Below, piece after piece: positions 27,001 through 34,652 of a DNA stretch of 44,476 nucleotides. The notes under the pieces are model-generated. The model was not told the DNA's origin. It made no database searches and saw only the letters and a list, made by a program, of their open reading frames with translations. The DNA lies in IMG/VR virus record IMGVR_UViG_3300033145_000993, positions 1 through 44,476 of that record. One strand, written 5' to 3'. The translations under genes were made by a program, and so were the position numbers. Numbering within the stretch: the stretch's first letter is position 1; every line of letters begins with the position of its first letter. This DNA is from a virus.

Positions 27001-27313
27001 CTCTGTAGGGATAGGGCCTTTTCCACTCGGTGATGCATCAATGCCTCCGGCTCTTGCACCTATCTGGCATATGCTTGGCGCTGCTAAGCAGACAGCGCAA
27101 GGCTATATGTTCGATGATCAGGCTAGCCGGCAAGCGGGTTTAGATCACTTCTATAAGGCTATGAAACAAACAGCAGTAATAACTGTACCAGGCGGACTGA
27201 TGATGCAGCAGGCAGCAAGAGGCTATGCTCGAGATGAATGGCCAGGACTCATGATGGGAATATTGCAGAAGACAGATAAGGAGTTTGAACCACTTTTTGG
27301 ACTAGGAGAATGA
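24068..27313 (+). CDS. Large internal virion protein with LPD38-like region
   Basis: The product has 1081 aa, the second largest in the genome and last of the late domain. The first 900 residues are mostly helical. From about residue 725 the stretch GMQYAGLLGLRPFAVFRNLT and later AQRLVSSFNSWWMNYG resemble the LPD38-type domain of large phage and polyvalent proteins, which are packaged and injected. It probably forms part of the core or ejectosome that carries DNA across the envelope. No lytic transglycosylase motif was recognised. It begins inside the previous gene (ATGA). Confidence 0.7.
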   Translation: MRLIVEQKQAGQVEGQVAIPKMTLKVAGQKSAVKIPPKPKDLRTGWEKHWQEMADEINSSQYSPYAIAAQQSTGRGGLSGVRSPAAIGPRQIASTLSWIPFAKYVVPEEAMKLSEMDASERNSALAWEAVGLGLMTMGPLISKYGGKAVNGLQNYLKKRSLLKLEPVEDALHKLGQKGGVWKGYDYRTEAANRLRNMGFATDEASAIADTIATGSADDVGLRALAWEKGDKLSKAWKKNIGQIGEKIENPDGATLLRRQLTLSDSIQQTTKPENVHSYWARKLYKENLKRSKVSPNVHHLDNMIHEYVGRVYGTEMASKLDLGYISESEMANLVSSLFTTRGKRTISMMHRLGMSDYLLPWMMPERFVYGAGEAVYHTKSKVFDKLLAAQRAANGYRVDLGNTFMTMLQQRGFGKIVKKSTGSWTFKPNKALYNDKTLDGAKEVLRKIDDIAEAGRRGKVIDTTEARAQINQLLNKLKEDSPTVFELVDLTHSFTDVLYKDMLQQYVPKIVNRLPLNQQGRAYISQMTKLWGTRAEQLFSTASSANATEKISFTKKLLADFRKAIKKPEFYDNLTKSQQALVDNTLSGLTYGGKSHLAMPAYLEGYMPRVPMRGEQFAGYAKSALVGKASYTYRRKQQGAGQLVETFQEMIGARIGAQAKQMHFYHEAGDVIDYARTLPDAWRAHTDFTISRMIGQPSNWDHKVATVLSKIPGTGSWDEYRAMKAAKTITGMQYAGLLGLRPFAVFRNLTQPLLMTPPEMGGGVRDVASLVRGLGRVADPKHRKYIQEIGAITDFLPDQQVRPLLPKLGIGAQWNNIRDAFLYFYRNSDKFNRYWSGAAAIEKWNWATGQTGEIKHLGSFMKKLGLRHRSKAMQTEIRNLLELGRIDEAKKLFVRDVIENTQYIYNTANSPSLMGSGGAQRLVSSFNSWWMNYGAAVSRWATTGQASDRIKRIGMGMLTAAATEQLLESWAGRRTAIRSVGIGPFPLGDASMPPALAPIWHMLGAAKQTAQGYMFDDQASRQAGLDHFYKAMKQTAVITVPGGLMMQQAARGYARDEWPGLMMGILQKTDKEFEPLFGLGE

Positions 27314-27319
27314 TGAAAT

Positions 27320-27350
27320 GAGAAGGCGTTCAAATTTTGAATACCTTCTC
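27320..27350. repeat. 31-bp palindromic repeat, copy 6 (convergence point)
   Basis: The arms are GAGAAGG and CCTTCTC, a compensated pair relative to GAGATGG/CCATCTC, around the core GTTCAAATTTTGAAT. It fills the 44-bp gap between the ends of the two converging domains, where a bidirectional terminator would be expected, but long T tracts are missing. Confidence 0.92.
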
Positions 27351-27357
27351 ATTATTC

Positions 27358-27576
27358 TTACCGAGTCTGTGTTGCAAGCCAGTCGCTGTATTCTTGCTCA
27401 GCAGCTCGCTGTTTCGCCTCGAGTTCCGCTTGAATTGCCTTTATGCGGAGTTTGTAGTTTCTCTCCTCCCTCCCGTTTGGACACTGATCACACATGTAGT
27501 CAAGCTCTGCAGCTTCCTCATTTGTGTAGGGTTTGTGACAGAACTCGCATCCGATTAGTGTTATCTTCTTAATCAT
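27358..27576 (-). CDS. Small zinc-finger protein
   Basis: The product has 72 aa. CEFC (residues 10-13) and CDQC (29-32) form a four-cysteine zinc site, followed by a long charged helix (about 40-70). GGAGG lies 6 bp before the ATG. It is the last gene of the minus-strand domain and overlaps the previous gene by 8 bp. The sequence around its ribosome binding site (about 20 bp) is identical to that before the next upstream gene. Function unknown; possibly a nucleic-acid or protein adaptor. Confidence 0.7.
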   Translation of the reverse strand: MIKKITLIGCEFCHKPYTNEEAAELDYMCDQCPNGREERNYKLRIKAIQAELEAKQRAAEQEYSDWLATQTR

Positions 27577-27886
27577 TCTTGGCCTCCCTTTTGATATAGT
27601 TTAACGCATAAGTTAAACATTCTTCTAAACTTTTAGAAAGTAAAAATTCTTCACGTTCACTTTTCTTTCCGAGTAATATAATATTCTGAAAACGAGCAGG
27701 CTCGAGTAAGTAGCGTAAGATAGTTCGTTGAACTGTTGGAAAATGTGCTTTAACTTTGATTTCTGACTTATCATTAAGCGTAAGCATCTGCCATAGCTCC
27801 TCTTCCTCCTTAAGATGACCTCCAAGTCCCAACAGGTCTATAAGAAAATTAATCTGTTTTTCTGTTGATGAGATAGTCATAATCAT
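27569..27886 (-). CDS. Hypothetical protein, early block
   Basis: The product has 105 aa from the first of two close ATGs, with GGAGG 6 bp upstream. It is helical and charged; the stretch STEKQINFLIDLLGLG recalls the short helices of DNA-metabolism accessory proteins, but no family is recognised. It sits after the DUF3987 gene and overlaps the zinc-finger gene. A role tied to replication is plausible from context only. Confidence 0.6.
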   Translation of the reverse strand: MIMTISSTEKQINFLIDLLGLGGHLKEEEELWQMLTLNDKSEIKVKAHFPTVQRTILRYLLEPARFQNIILLGKKSEREEFLLSKSLEECLTYALNYIKREAKND

Positions 27887-27900
27887 TCTTGGCCTCCCTT

Positions 27901-29130
27901 CTAGTTATAAGTTTGCTCCTTTCTCTTAATCCAAAAAATCTCCATTGATTCTCGCCCATGCTCGAACGTAGAATCTGTTCTAATCTGTCCCATGTCTTCG
28001 AGACTACGAAGCACCTCCTTCAACTCCATACGATTTGTATTACGATAGTTGATCTTAAGCAGTTCTCCAAAACTAACCTGCCCGAGCACTTTGATGTGAT
28101 TCCGCACTTCATCTGTGATGATAGCGAGGTTGCTCCTACCAAGTGCGCCGAATGCCTTTGGAGCCTCTCGAAGAACAAGCTCGACCATGTTGATAGCCAT
28201 ACGCATGTTTTCGGCAGTGAGGATGAGCTCGTCACTCTCCGCTACGGATAGGGCCATAGCAACCTTTAGGGCTATGATGTGCATGCGTTCGAGATATGCG
28301 TGCATACGCTCGTCGTGGGTCTTCTTCACCTTGGATTCGATAGTCATATACCAACTCGTATAGGTTTGCTTTGCATCATCTGAGAAGATAAATTCTCCTA
28401 TCAGACGGCTGATACGAGCAAGATCTGCTACGAGTTTTGCGTAGAGTTTGTTGTCACCACTACTCGGAATAGGCACCTGTTTGTACTTCTCGAATCCAGG
28501 TACGACTACGAAACGACTCGTAAAGCCACCACCCACAGCTTCTTCTGGCAGATTACTTGCTATCCAAGTTGGTGTCGAGGCGAAGATGCAATTGAGACAG
28601 ACTCCGTAGATCTTATCTGTTCCCTTCTCACTCGTCTTATATTCCCACACGTCGTGGCTGTCGAATAGGTCTGTTAAGATGTCTATCATATCGTTTGGAT
28701 TAACTGCAAGGAAGGAGCTAAGCTCCTTCGAGACAAGTGCAAGTGGTGCTTGTGGTTTGTATTCTACGGTGCCGTTCGGCTTTGTGTAGCGAAAGCCCGC
28801 TGTAGCTGTTAGCTCCGCAAGCATCTTAGTGAGTGCTCGTTTTGTAGGACTATCAACGAAGACTGGTATCTGGATTCCTTCATCTGATAGGATCTTCTTA
28901 GCAAAGCCTACTGGACTACCCTTCCTACAGCGACCCGGCGGAGCTATTATCATTATGTAGAGATTTGGATACAGATTATCCATACCGAATTTGAGCCAGC
29001 ACTTACGTTGCATAGCACTTGTGAGGCAGAACAGACCCGCCCACACCCAGAAGTCACGAGGAGACTCAGTGTCTTCCACATATTCTATCAGGCTATGTAT
29101 CCAGTTTTTGCACTTCCTTGGCTTGATCAT
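27901..29130 (-). CDS. DUF3987-type helicase/primase-like ATPase
   Basis: The product has 409 aa. The N-terminus (residues 1-60, with W..SLIEYVEDTESP..FWVWAG), a Walker A-type loop APPGRCRKGS (63-72), SKELSSFL (about 135-142) and a C-terminal winged-helix-like segment match DUF3987 proteins, which act as phage replicative helicases or helicase-primases. The loop has R-K-G-S where GKS/T is usual, so nucleotide binding should be tested. No other replicative helicase or primase was seen, so this is the best candidate. It starts 3 bp after the preceding small gene. Confidence 0.7.
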   Translation of the reverse strand: MIKPRKCKNWIHSLIEYVEDTESPRDFWVWAGLFCLTSAMQRKCWLKFGMDNLYPNLYIMIIAPPGRCRKGSPVGFAKKILSDEGIQIPVFVDSPTKRALTKMLAELTATAGFRYTKPNGTVEYKPQAPLALVSKELSSFLAVNPNDMIDILTDLFDSHDVWEYKTSEKGTDKIYGVCLNCIFASTPTWIASNLPEEAVGGGFTSRFVVVPGFEKYKQVPIPSSGDNKLYAKLVADLARISRLIGEFIFSDDAKQTYTSWYMTIESKVKKTHDERMHAYLERMHIIALKVAMALSVAESDELILTAENMRMAINMVELVLREAPKAFGALGRSNLAIITDEVRNHIKVLGQVSFGELLKINYRNTNRMELKEVLRSLEDMGQIRTDSTFEHGRESMEIFWIKRKEQTYN

Positions 29131-29132
29131 AA

Positions 29133-29411
29133 TTAATTCTCATTAGTCACATTAGTTAAGTCGAATTTCCGGTAGAGAATTTCCGCTCTAGCCTGTTTGA
29201 TTTGCTTTTCCTTGAGAAAAGTGCGGAGCTCTTCTGAGCTGTGAAAGCTTCTGCAATAAGGGCCTCGATGTATCCAGTAGCATATGTCCGGTTCCACTGG
29301 ATAGGCTTGATTACGAGAGCCCGTTAGAGTTGCTGTTATGCTATAGAAAGTTGGACAAACATCAAGGAGTTCGTTGTAGATCTTCCGCATATGTTCTTCA
29401 AATGTTTTCAT
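29133..29411 (-). CDS. Hypothetical protein between polymerase and helicase genes
   Basis: The product has 92 aa from the ATG at 29411, chosen because GGAGG lies 6 bp upstream; a longer frame would start inside the polymerase gene. It has a mixed composition with SFHSSEELRTFLKEKQIKQA, which suggests a helical C-terminal half. No family is recognised. It is packed between two replication genes with gaps of 2 bp on both sides. Confidence 0.6.
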   Translation of the reverse strand: MKTFEEHMRKIYNELLDVCPTFYSITATLTGSRNQAYPVEPDICYWIHRGPYCRSFHSSEELRTFLKEKQIKQARAEILYRKFDLTNVTNEN

Positions 29412-29413
29412 AA

Positions 29414-31981
29414 CTATTCCTCCAGCTGTGGCGTGAATTCGTGAAGTTCTCCCCAATTATAACCTGCTTTAGCCTCAGCAGGAATGATGAGTGTTCGACC
29501 CTTTATCTCAAGTGGAATTTCAAGATACTTCTGTGTAGCATGTAGGCTATCTGCAAGCCGGTGTGGAGCCACCTGATAGATAATCTCGTCGTGGATGTTG
29601 AGAAGGATGTCGATATAGTCTGCGCAATTAGCAAAGGTTTGTTGGATAGCATCTTCAAGAAGTTCTCCAACTGTCGACTGTGGACAGAAGGCGTATCCTG
29701 CTCGATAGAGATTATCATTCATACGACTGTGGTAGAAGTAGCGCCGTCTGCCGAGTGGAGTCTCAAGCATACGATAGGCTCGGAGTTTCTCTCGTACGGA
29801 TTTGTGCCAAGCTTGTAGAAACGGATCTTCATCCACGGTTTTGTGTAGGATTCCCTTTGCTACTCGAAAGTCCATGATGAAGCCTTCTCGAGCAAGAATC
29901 TGCAGGAACTTGTACGGTCCCATACCGTAGTTTCCTGCATGCTTAGCTGTCTTGCCAAGTCGACGTAAGTCGTACATGGTGAGCTTCTGTTTAACAAGAT
30001 CAATGTAGAGCTTTTCGTGTTTCTCATACGGAGTCTGCCTTGGCAGTCCGAAGATATCCTTTGTCCGTTCCCAGTGAACATCCGTGTCTGGATCAAGAAA
30101 CATCTCAATCATACGAAGATCTTCTGCATCCCAGACCACGTATCGGGCTTCCGCTTGGGATAGGTCTCGAGCAACCATTATCTTGAGCCCGTTGATAGGC
30201 TTGACTTTACCTTGTGTAATGCGTAGGACCTCATCTCGTATACTGGGCCAGACGTCTGGCGGATATTCTGGCATAGGATCAGTGAGGAATAGTGTGCGAA
30301 TCTGCTTTCCCTCCGCAGTACGGACGGGAATATTCTGCAGATTCCCTCCATCGTCGAAAGGGCTACTGCTACTCGACAAGCGCCAGGTAGACACAAAGCT
30401 ATAACTCGTTCGAATTCTCCCATCAATGGCGAGTTTCATCTTAGCATATGTGCTATGAAGCTTGGCGAATTTCTTATACTCAATTAGATCCTGTACCGTA
30501 GCATTGTTTGGATAGAGATGCTTTAGTTTCTGCAGAGCATCTTTATCTGCAGTCAATTGCCTCTTCTTTGTCCTTTTCCGTTGCTCTCTCAGCTGATGCT
30601 TGTAGTACAGGAGCTTAATCACCTGCTGGGAGGAGTTGAGATTAATCTGCTCTCCCTCTCGCTCGCACAGGCGCTTCGCATAGAAGTCTGATTTTACTTT
30701 GAATTCTTTCTCAAGCTGCAACTTATGTTCCACATCTGTTCTGACACCCCGGATCATCATAGCTAGCAAGCTGGGCATATAGGACATTGATCGACGATAG
30801 CCAGACCAAACAGATAACTCCTTCGCCTGTCTCATTACGATCGGAAAGATCTCTCGGGTGACACAGCAGTCCTTAGCATTGTATCGTGCTTCAGCCAGAT
30901 CGCCACTCCTCTTACCGAAGTTCACTTTCCCTTCATCTTTATAATACGGCTCCCAAGTGTAGATCGAGGTGAGTGTTTCGAGACTCTTCTTGATCTGCGG
31001 AAAAGCTGCATGGTGACACCACATAGTATCTTCATATGTCCCATCAGCAAGACGGAGGCCATAGTATCTGCCGAGAATGCTCATGTCGTAGTTGCCAAAC
31101 TGGAAGATCTTCTGACAGTTAGGATTCAGGAAATATTCACTAATCAGATGCATGATCTGCGCTTCCTGCGGAAGTGACCAGCAGAACTTATGGTTCTTGA
31201 GCATGTAGACGACAAAGGCGTAGTCTGGACTCGGACTAAAGCCGATCATCCAAAGCAGTGGACCTTCAGGCCCTCCAGGATAGGTTTCAATATCTATTGC
31301 ACAGGTCTTATTCGCCTCGTTGATCCAGCGGAGTTTCTCACATGTCTCATTATAATCCAGCTCCAGATCAAACTTTCTCACAGGATAGCGAAGCTCAGGA
31401 AACTCCGCTTGCTCTTTAGCACGCTGAAGATCGAGCAGATAGAGAGGCAGTGCATTGAGTGCCTGTACTTTCTTCTCCCCTGCTATACCTTCAATAGGCT
31501 CATTCATAGCACGCAGGACACCACTCGGATGCAATGTGCAATAGACCTTATAGCCTTCTACCAGTGTGCAGGGCAAGATACTCCCTCTCCACTTCCAAAT
31601 CCGCTTTTTCCCAGTAAGCGCATACATAGCTGTACGACCAACAGCAATGAGCACGTTCGGTCTCGGGAAGAGTTCAGATAACCACTCCTTGAGATTGTCC
31701 AGATGCTCTTGTCCTTCCCAAGTATACTTCGTTTTCGACTTATCTGTATAGAAGTATCCTACATCATTTCTTGGTGGCTTCTGCCAGAAGACATTTGTAA
31801 GAAGTACTCGACTTCGCACAATTCCCACTTGTGAGAAGCACCTATCCTGAAATTGCCCGGCAGAACCTATAAATACTTCACCTCCATAGTCTTCTTCCTC
31901 ACCTGGAGCCTCACCAATGAAGCACATCTTGGCATCGAGTGGACCACTCGGAGGAATAATATTAGTTGTTAATCGTTCCAT
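29414..31981 (-). CDS. Family A DNA polymerase with N-terminal uracil-DNA-glycosylase fold
   Basis: The product has 855 aa from the ATG at 31981 after CGGAG; the frame extends upstream through a palindromic repeat and is not used. Residues about 15-200 have the family 4-like UDG pattern: GEAPG (23-27), G.AG, LTNV..QKPPRN, and HPS (151-153). A 3'-5' exonuclease domain starts at DIE (230-232). The polymerase domain has motif A RDLSQAEAR (about 605-613), motif B RRLGKTAKHAGNYG (about 673) and motif C HDE (about 797). It is the replicative polymerase. Whether the UDG part is catalytic, or a clamp or processivity element, is unknown. Confidence 0.9.
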   Translation of the reverse strand: MERLTTNIIPPSGPLDAKMCFIGEAPGEEEDYGGEVFIGSAGQFQDRCFSQVGIVRSRVLLTNVFWQKPPRNDVGYFYTDKSKTKYTWEGQEHLDNLKEWLSELFPRPNVLIAVGRTAMYALTGKKRIWKWRGSILPCTLVEGYKVYCTLHPSGVLRAMNEPIEGIAGEKKVQALNALPLYLLDLQRAKEQAEFPELRYPVRKFDLELDYNETCEKLRWINEANKTCAIDIETYPGGPEGPLLWMIGFSPSPDYAFVVYMLKNHKFCWSLPQEAQIMHLISEYFLNPNCQKIFQFGNYDMSILGRYYGLRLADGTYEDTMWCHHAAFPQIKKSLETLTSIYTWEPYYKDEGKVNFGKRSGDLAEARYNAKDCCVTREIFPIVMRQAKELSVWSGYRRSMSYMPSLLAMMIRGVRTDVEHKLQLEKEFKVKSDFYAKRLCEREGEQINLNSSQQVIKLLYYKHQLREQRKRTKKRQLTADKDALQKLKHLYPNNATVQDLIEYKKFAKLHSTYAKMKLAIDGRIRTSYSFVSTWRLSSSSSPFDDGGNLQNIPVRTAEGKQIRTLFLTDPMPEYPPDVWPSIRDEVLRITQGKVKPINGLKIMVARDLSQAEARYVVWDAEDLRMIEMFLDPDTDVHWERTKDIFGLPRQTPYEKHEKLYIDLVKQKLTMYDLRRLGKTAKHAGNYGMGPYKFLQILAREGFIMDFRVAKGILHKTVDEDPFLQAWHKSVREKLRAYRMLETPLGRRRYFYHSRMNDNLYRAGYAFCPQSTVGELLEDAIQQTFANCADYIDILLNIHDEIIYQVAPHRLADSLHATQKYLEIPLEIKGRTLIIPAEAKAGYNWGELHEFTPQLEE

Positions 31982-31996
31982 AGTCTTCTCCGATTC

Positions 31997-32027
31997 GAGA
32001 AGGCGTTCAAAAATTGAACGACATCTC
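31997..32027. repeat. 31-bp palindromic repeat, copy 7
   Basis: The left arm is GAGAAGGC, the core GTTCAAAAATTGAAC, and the right arm GACATCTC. It lies 16 bp before the polymerase start on the minus strand and 11 bp after the stop of the methyltransferase fusion. Confidence 0.92.
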
Positions 32028-32038
32028 ATTATTTATCT

Positions 32039-33589
32039 TTAGTCAGCAGACTGCTCCTTAGTCCAAGCCATCATCTCATCTTGGAGTTCAGGATGATTAG
32101 TCCAAATCTTTATCCACTCGGGAGAACCGGGTTTAATACTCTTGTAATCCGTGTTCTGTGGTTTGGATTGATCTACAGTGGAGATGATTTTCGCATAGCC
32201 ACGGAGCAGGTTCTTGACCATGAGATTGCAATAGTGCTCGTCCTGATCAATGAGTGTGTAGGAAAGCTGAAGCTCCTCTCGGAGGGATTCTGCGGCTACT
32301 CCGCTCATGCCACTACCCGCCATCGGGTCGAGAATCTTGTCGCCTGGGAAGCAACTGCGTTGGAAGAGTTCTCGAGGTAGGGTTGGGTGCATGGTGCTTG
32401 GATGGAGATCTTTCATAGTAGGTGTCGGTGCAGGAGTCTGGATGATATCTGGTTTGCCCAACTGCTGTAGGGGTTTGTTGCCCTTATGAGCGAGCATTAT
32501 GGGTTCGTAACACCTGCCTGGCCAACGCTCAGGTGTTCTAGTTCTATGTGCGCCAAGCTTTTGCCAGATGATCGGGATTCCGTTAGTGGTGAAACCGGCT
32601 CTTTGTAGCATACGTACGACCCAAAAGTGATGCACGATTCCAAACTTTAGATAGAGATGGCTGTCCGGTTTCATATAGTCGTAAATAGTGCTTAGCCACC
32701 CATGGAGACTGTGGAAGAAGGTCTTCTTATCATCAGTATATGTCTTCCTATCTCCCGATTGTTTGAAGACTAGATTGAAATCCACTCCCCAAGGAGGGTC
32801 GAAAAAGACTACGTCGAAAGATTCCTTTTCGCAGATTTTCGGAAGCACCTCCCGGAAGTCGCCTGTATGCACATAGGAGGTGAAGACTTTTGCTGCTTGA
32901 GCAAGCTGCTGCTCGACAATGGCAAGGTTATCTGTTATAGCCGGAGCAGTGCCGATGGCAGTTGGACCGTTTGATGACTCGGCTTTAGCCCGGATTTGCT
33001 TTAGAGCTTCCTGTTGCAGCACTTGGTTCTTTAGTCTCTTGACAACCTTTCTTGCCTCAGTCGGGCTCTTTGCATCTCGTACAGCTGGGATGGTCTGAGC
33101 AAATTCATTAAGTTCGATATTATTATGCAGTGTGGCGGCGCTAATCTGCAGCTCCTGCGCTGTCTTCTTGAGTGACCAACTGGACTGTCCTTTGATACTG
33201 CCTTTTCCCCTCGTCTGCATGTAGAGTTTGTGCAAACGACTATGTGCCGCCGCTTGATCAAGGAAGGATAAGTTTTCTCGCATGAGATTCTCATGAAGCT
33301 CCATCTCTTCCCGTATGATAGGATCGACAATCTCCTCTTTCAGAATATATTTGAATGAGATAGATAGGTTTCTACAAGCAGTTAGTCTGCGGAAGCCGGC
33401 GACAAGGACTATGGTGTCTCCGTCTTTCCTACATACGCCTGGTTGTAGCTGACCAAGCTTAGTTATAGATTGTTCCAACCTTCGAAGTTCTGCAGGATCG
33501 TAGCCTCTACGCTGTCGCTTCTCAGGAATAATGATGTCTTCTGGAGCTGTAGCGTAGATAGGTGTTTGTTTCTTTTCCTCATCTGTCAT
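32039..33589 (-). CDS. ParB-like / DNA methyltransferase fusion
   Basis: The product has 516 aa. Residues about 10-110 form a ParB N-terminal nuclease-type domain (AGFRRLTA near 64-71; ELHENLMRENLSFL, 97-110). A helix-turn-helix follows at about 138-160. The C-terminal half is an adenine-N6 or cytosine-N4 methyltransferase with DPPWGVD (264-270) and the AdoMet loop DPMAGSG (421-427), in the order of beta-class enzymes. Such fusions occur in phages and plasmids and are taken to combine site targeting with methylation. It may protect phage DNA from host restriction or mark it for regulation. The start directly follows the previous stop. Confidence 0.85.
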   Translation of the reverse strand: MTDEEKKQTPIYATAPEDIIIPEKRQRRGYDPAELRRLEQSITKLGQLQPGVCRKDGDTIVLVAGFRRLTACRNLSISFKYILKEEIVDPIIREEMELHENLMRENLSFLDQAAAHSRLHKLYMQTRGKGSIKGQSSWSLKKTAQELQISAATLHNNIELNEFAQTIPAVRDAKSPTEARKVVKRLKNQVLQQEALKQIRAKAESSNGPTAIGTAPAITDNLAIVEQQLAQAAKVFTSYVHTGDFREVLPKICEKESFDVVFFDPPWGVDFNLVFKQSGDRKTYTDDKKTFFHSLHGWLSTIYDYMKPDSHLYLKFGIVHHFWVVRMLQRAGFTTNGIPIIWQKLGAHRTRTPERWPGRCYEPIMLAHKGNKPLQQLGKPDIIQTPAPTPTMKDLHPSTMHPTLPRELFQRSCFPGDKILDPMAGSGMSGVAAESLREELQLSYTLIDQDEHYCNLMVKNLLRGYAKIISTVDQSKPQNTDYKSIKPGSPEWIKIWTNHPELQDEMMAWTKEQSAD

Positions 33590-33844
33590 TTATCTTCTCT
33601 CCTTTTCAAGTTGTGCTAGGGCCTTTGCCAATTGCTCCACACTCACATTTGCTTGCTTCATCTTAGCACCAAGCTTGCTCTTTGCACGCTTCGCAGGCGC
33701 TTTCTTCTTCTGCAATTGTTGTCGGAAGAAGATGATCGATCTGCGAACTCGATCTCGCTCATTAGATAGTCGTTGCAAGAGCTCTGCACGAGGTAACTCA
33801 CTTGGAGCCAGACCTATTACAGTTTGTAAATTTGAAAAGCTCAT
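33590..33844 (-). CDS. Small basic protein upstream of the methyltransferase fusion
   Basis: The product has 84 aa. It is strongly basic in the middle (KKKAPAKRAKSKLGAKMKQ, residues 46-64) with flanking helices. GAACAGAAATG-type spacing before the start gives a weak ribosome binding site. It abuts the methyltransferase gene without a gap, so a partner role, perhaps DNA contact, is possible. No family is recognised. Confidence 0.6.
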   Translation of the reverse strand: MSFSNLQTVIGLAPSELPRAELLQRLSNERDRVRRSIIFFRQQLQKKKAPAKRAKSKLGAKMKQANVSVEQLAKALAQLEKERR

Positions 33845-33865
33845 TTCTGTTCTCCAATAATGGTT

Positions 33866-33916
33866 GATGAGTAGCCAGGCATTAGACAGTTGATGTCTGA
33901 CATCTGACTACTCATC
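33866..33916 (-). other. Nested stem-loop between early genes
   Basis: GATGAGTAG (33866-33874) pairs with CTACTCATC (33908-33916), and inside it AGACA (33884-33888) pairs with TGTCT (33894-33898). It fills the 88-bp gap between the two genes. It could be an attenuator or RNA-processing site. No T tract supports a simple terminator. Confidence 0.45.
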
Positions 33917-33932
33917 AGTTATTCAGCCAACA

Positions 33933-34496
33933 TTACTCCACGGCCATCGGATCAGTACCAATGTCGATGGTGTTCTCGTCTTTCTGACTGTAGTCGGAAA
34001 AGCGCTGTACTACATAGAACATTGCCGTTGCTCCGGGAACCAGCTCAGCAGAATCACCTGCCACTTCCTGCTGGAAAGCTTCCAGATGCTTCATGATCCT
34101 TTCCATCTTAGCATCTTCAACGGTCTGACCAAGCGGAGTCACTCGCTTATCATCTCCCTTGTTCGGTACACCGAGGTAGACACGGAAGCTCCTCCCATTG
34201 ACCATCTTATCAGGCGATACGGTTTTGAGATTGAGCACCCAGTTCAAACCGGCATACTGCCCATTGTCATTCTGATACGCATGGGCTTCTGCCGCAGCAT
34301 CGTACAGAGCATCTCGAGTTTTCGCCTTAATTCCTCGTTCCTTCATGAACTCTTTGAGAGCCCCATTTGGCGTGAGTTTAGTGTCGAGCAATCTCATCTC
34401 GTACCAATCTTCGTCGAGAAGGACGGCTTCGGCTACATCATCAAAGGATTTCGGGAGCATAAGGGCGTTTCGACTGGATTCTGTTTCATTACTCAT
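33933..34496 (-). CDS. Possible single-strand DNA-binding / recombination-associated protein
   Basis: The product has 187 aa from the ATG at 34496 after AAGGAG; a longer frame runs through the structured leader. The central part (YAGLNWVLNLKTVSPDKMVNG... and VYLGVPNKGDD) suggests a beta-barrel-like core, and the C-terminus is acidic (DENTIDIGTDPMAVE), as in SSB-type proteins. It follows the Sak4-like ATPase, which in other phages is paired with an SSB. The call is contextual; no motif proves DNA binding. Confidence 0.5.
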   Translation of the reverse strand: MSNETESSRNALMLPKSFDDVAEAVLLDEDWYEMRLLDTKLTPNGALKEFMKERGIKAKTRDALYDAAAEAHAYQNDNGQYAGLNWVLNLKTVSPDKMVNGRSFRVYLGVPNKGDDKRVTPLGQTVEDAKMERIMKHLEAFQQEVAGDSAELVPGATAMFYVVQRFSDYSQKDENTIDIGTDPMAVE

Positions 34497-34557
34497 AATA
34501 ATTCTCCTTGTTTTATTTGTTTGGATAGTTTTGTAAGGCTTATAGATTAATGGTTGT

Positions 34558-34632
34558 GTGGATAGCAACCAGCGCCTCGTGCCTCTGTTCTTCACAAGTT
34601 CCACGCAATACGCATAGCCAGTTGCTATCCAC
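34558..34632 (-). promoter_or_regulatory. Long-range stem-loop leader of the SSB-like gene
   Basis: GTGGATAGCAAC (34558-34569) and GTTGCTATCCAC (34621-34632) are perfect 12-bp inverted repeats 51 bp apart in the 156-bp gap upstream of the gene starting at 34496. In RNA this would close a large loop. It may be a structured leader controlling that gene. Confidence 0.55.
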
Positions 34633-34652
34633 TGCGATTGTCTTCTGTCAGA

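Noticed and set aside
27320-27350. All 31-bp palindromes as Rho-independent terminators
   Set aside because: The stems are suitable, but T tracts are missing and most copies sit inside apparent operons just before a ribosome binding site. Only the convergence-point copy would make sense as a terminator.
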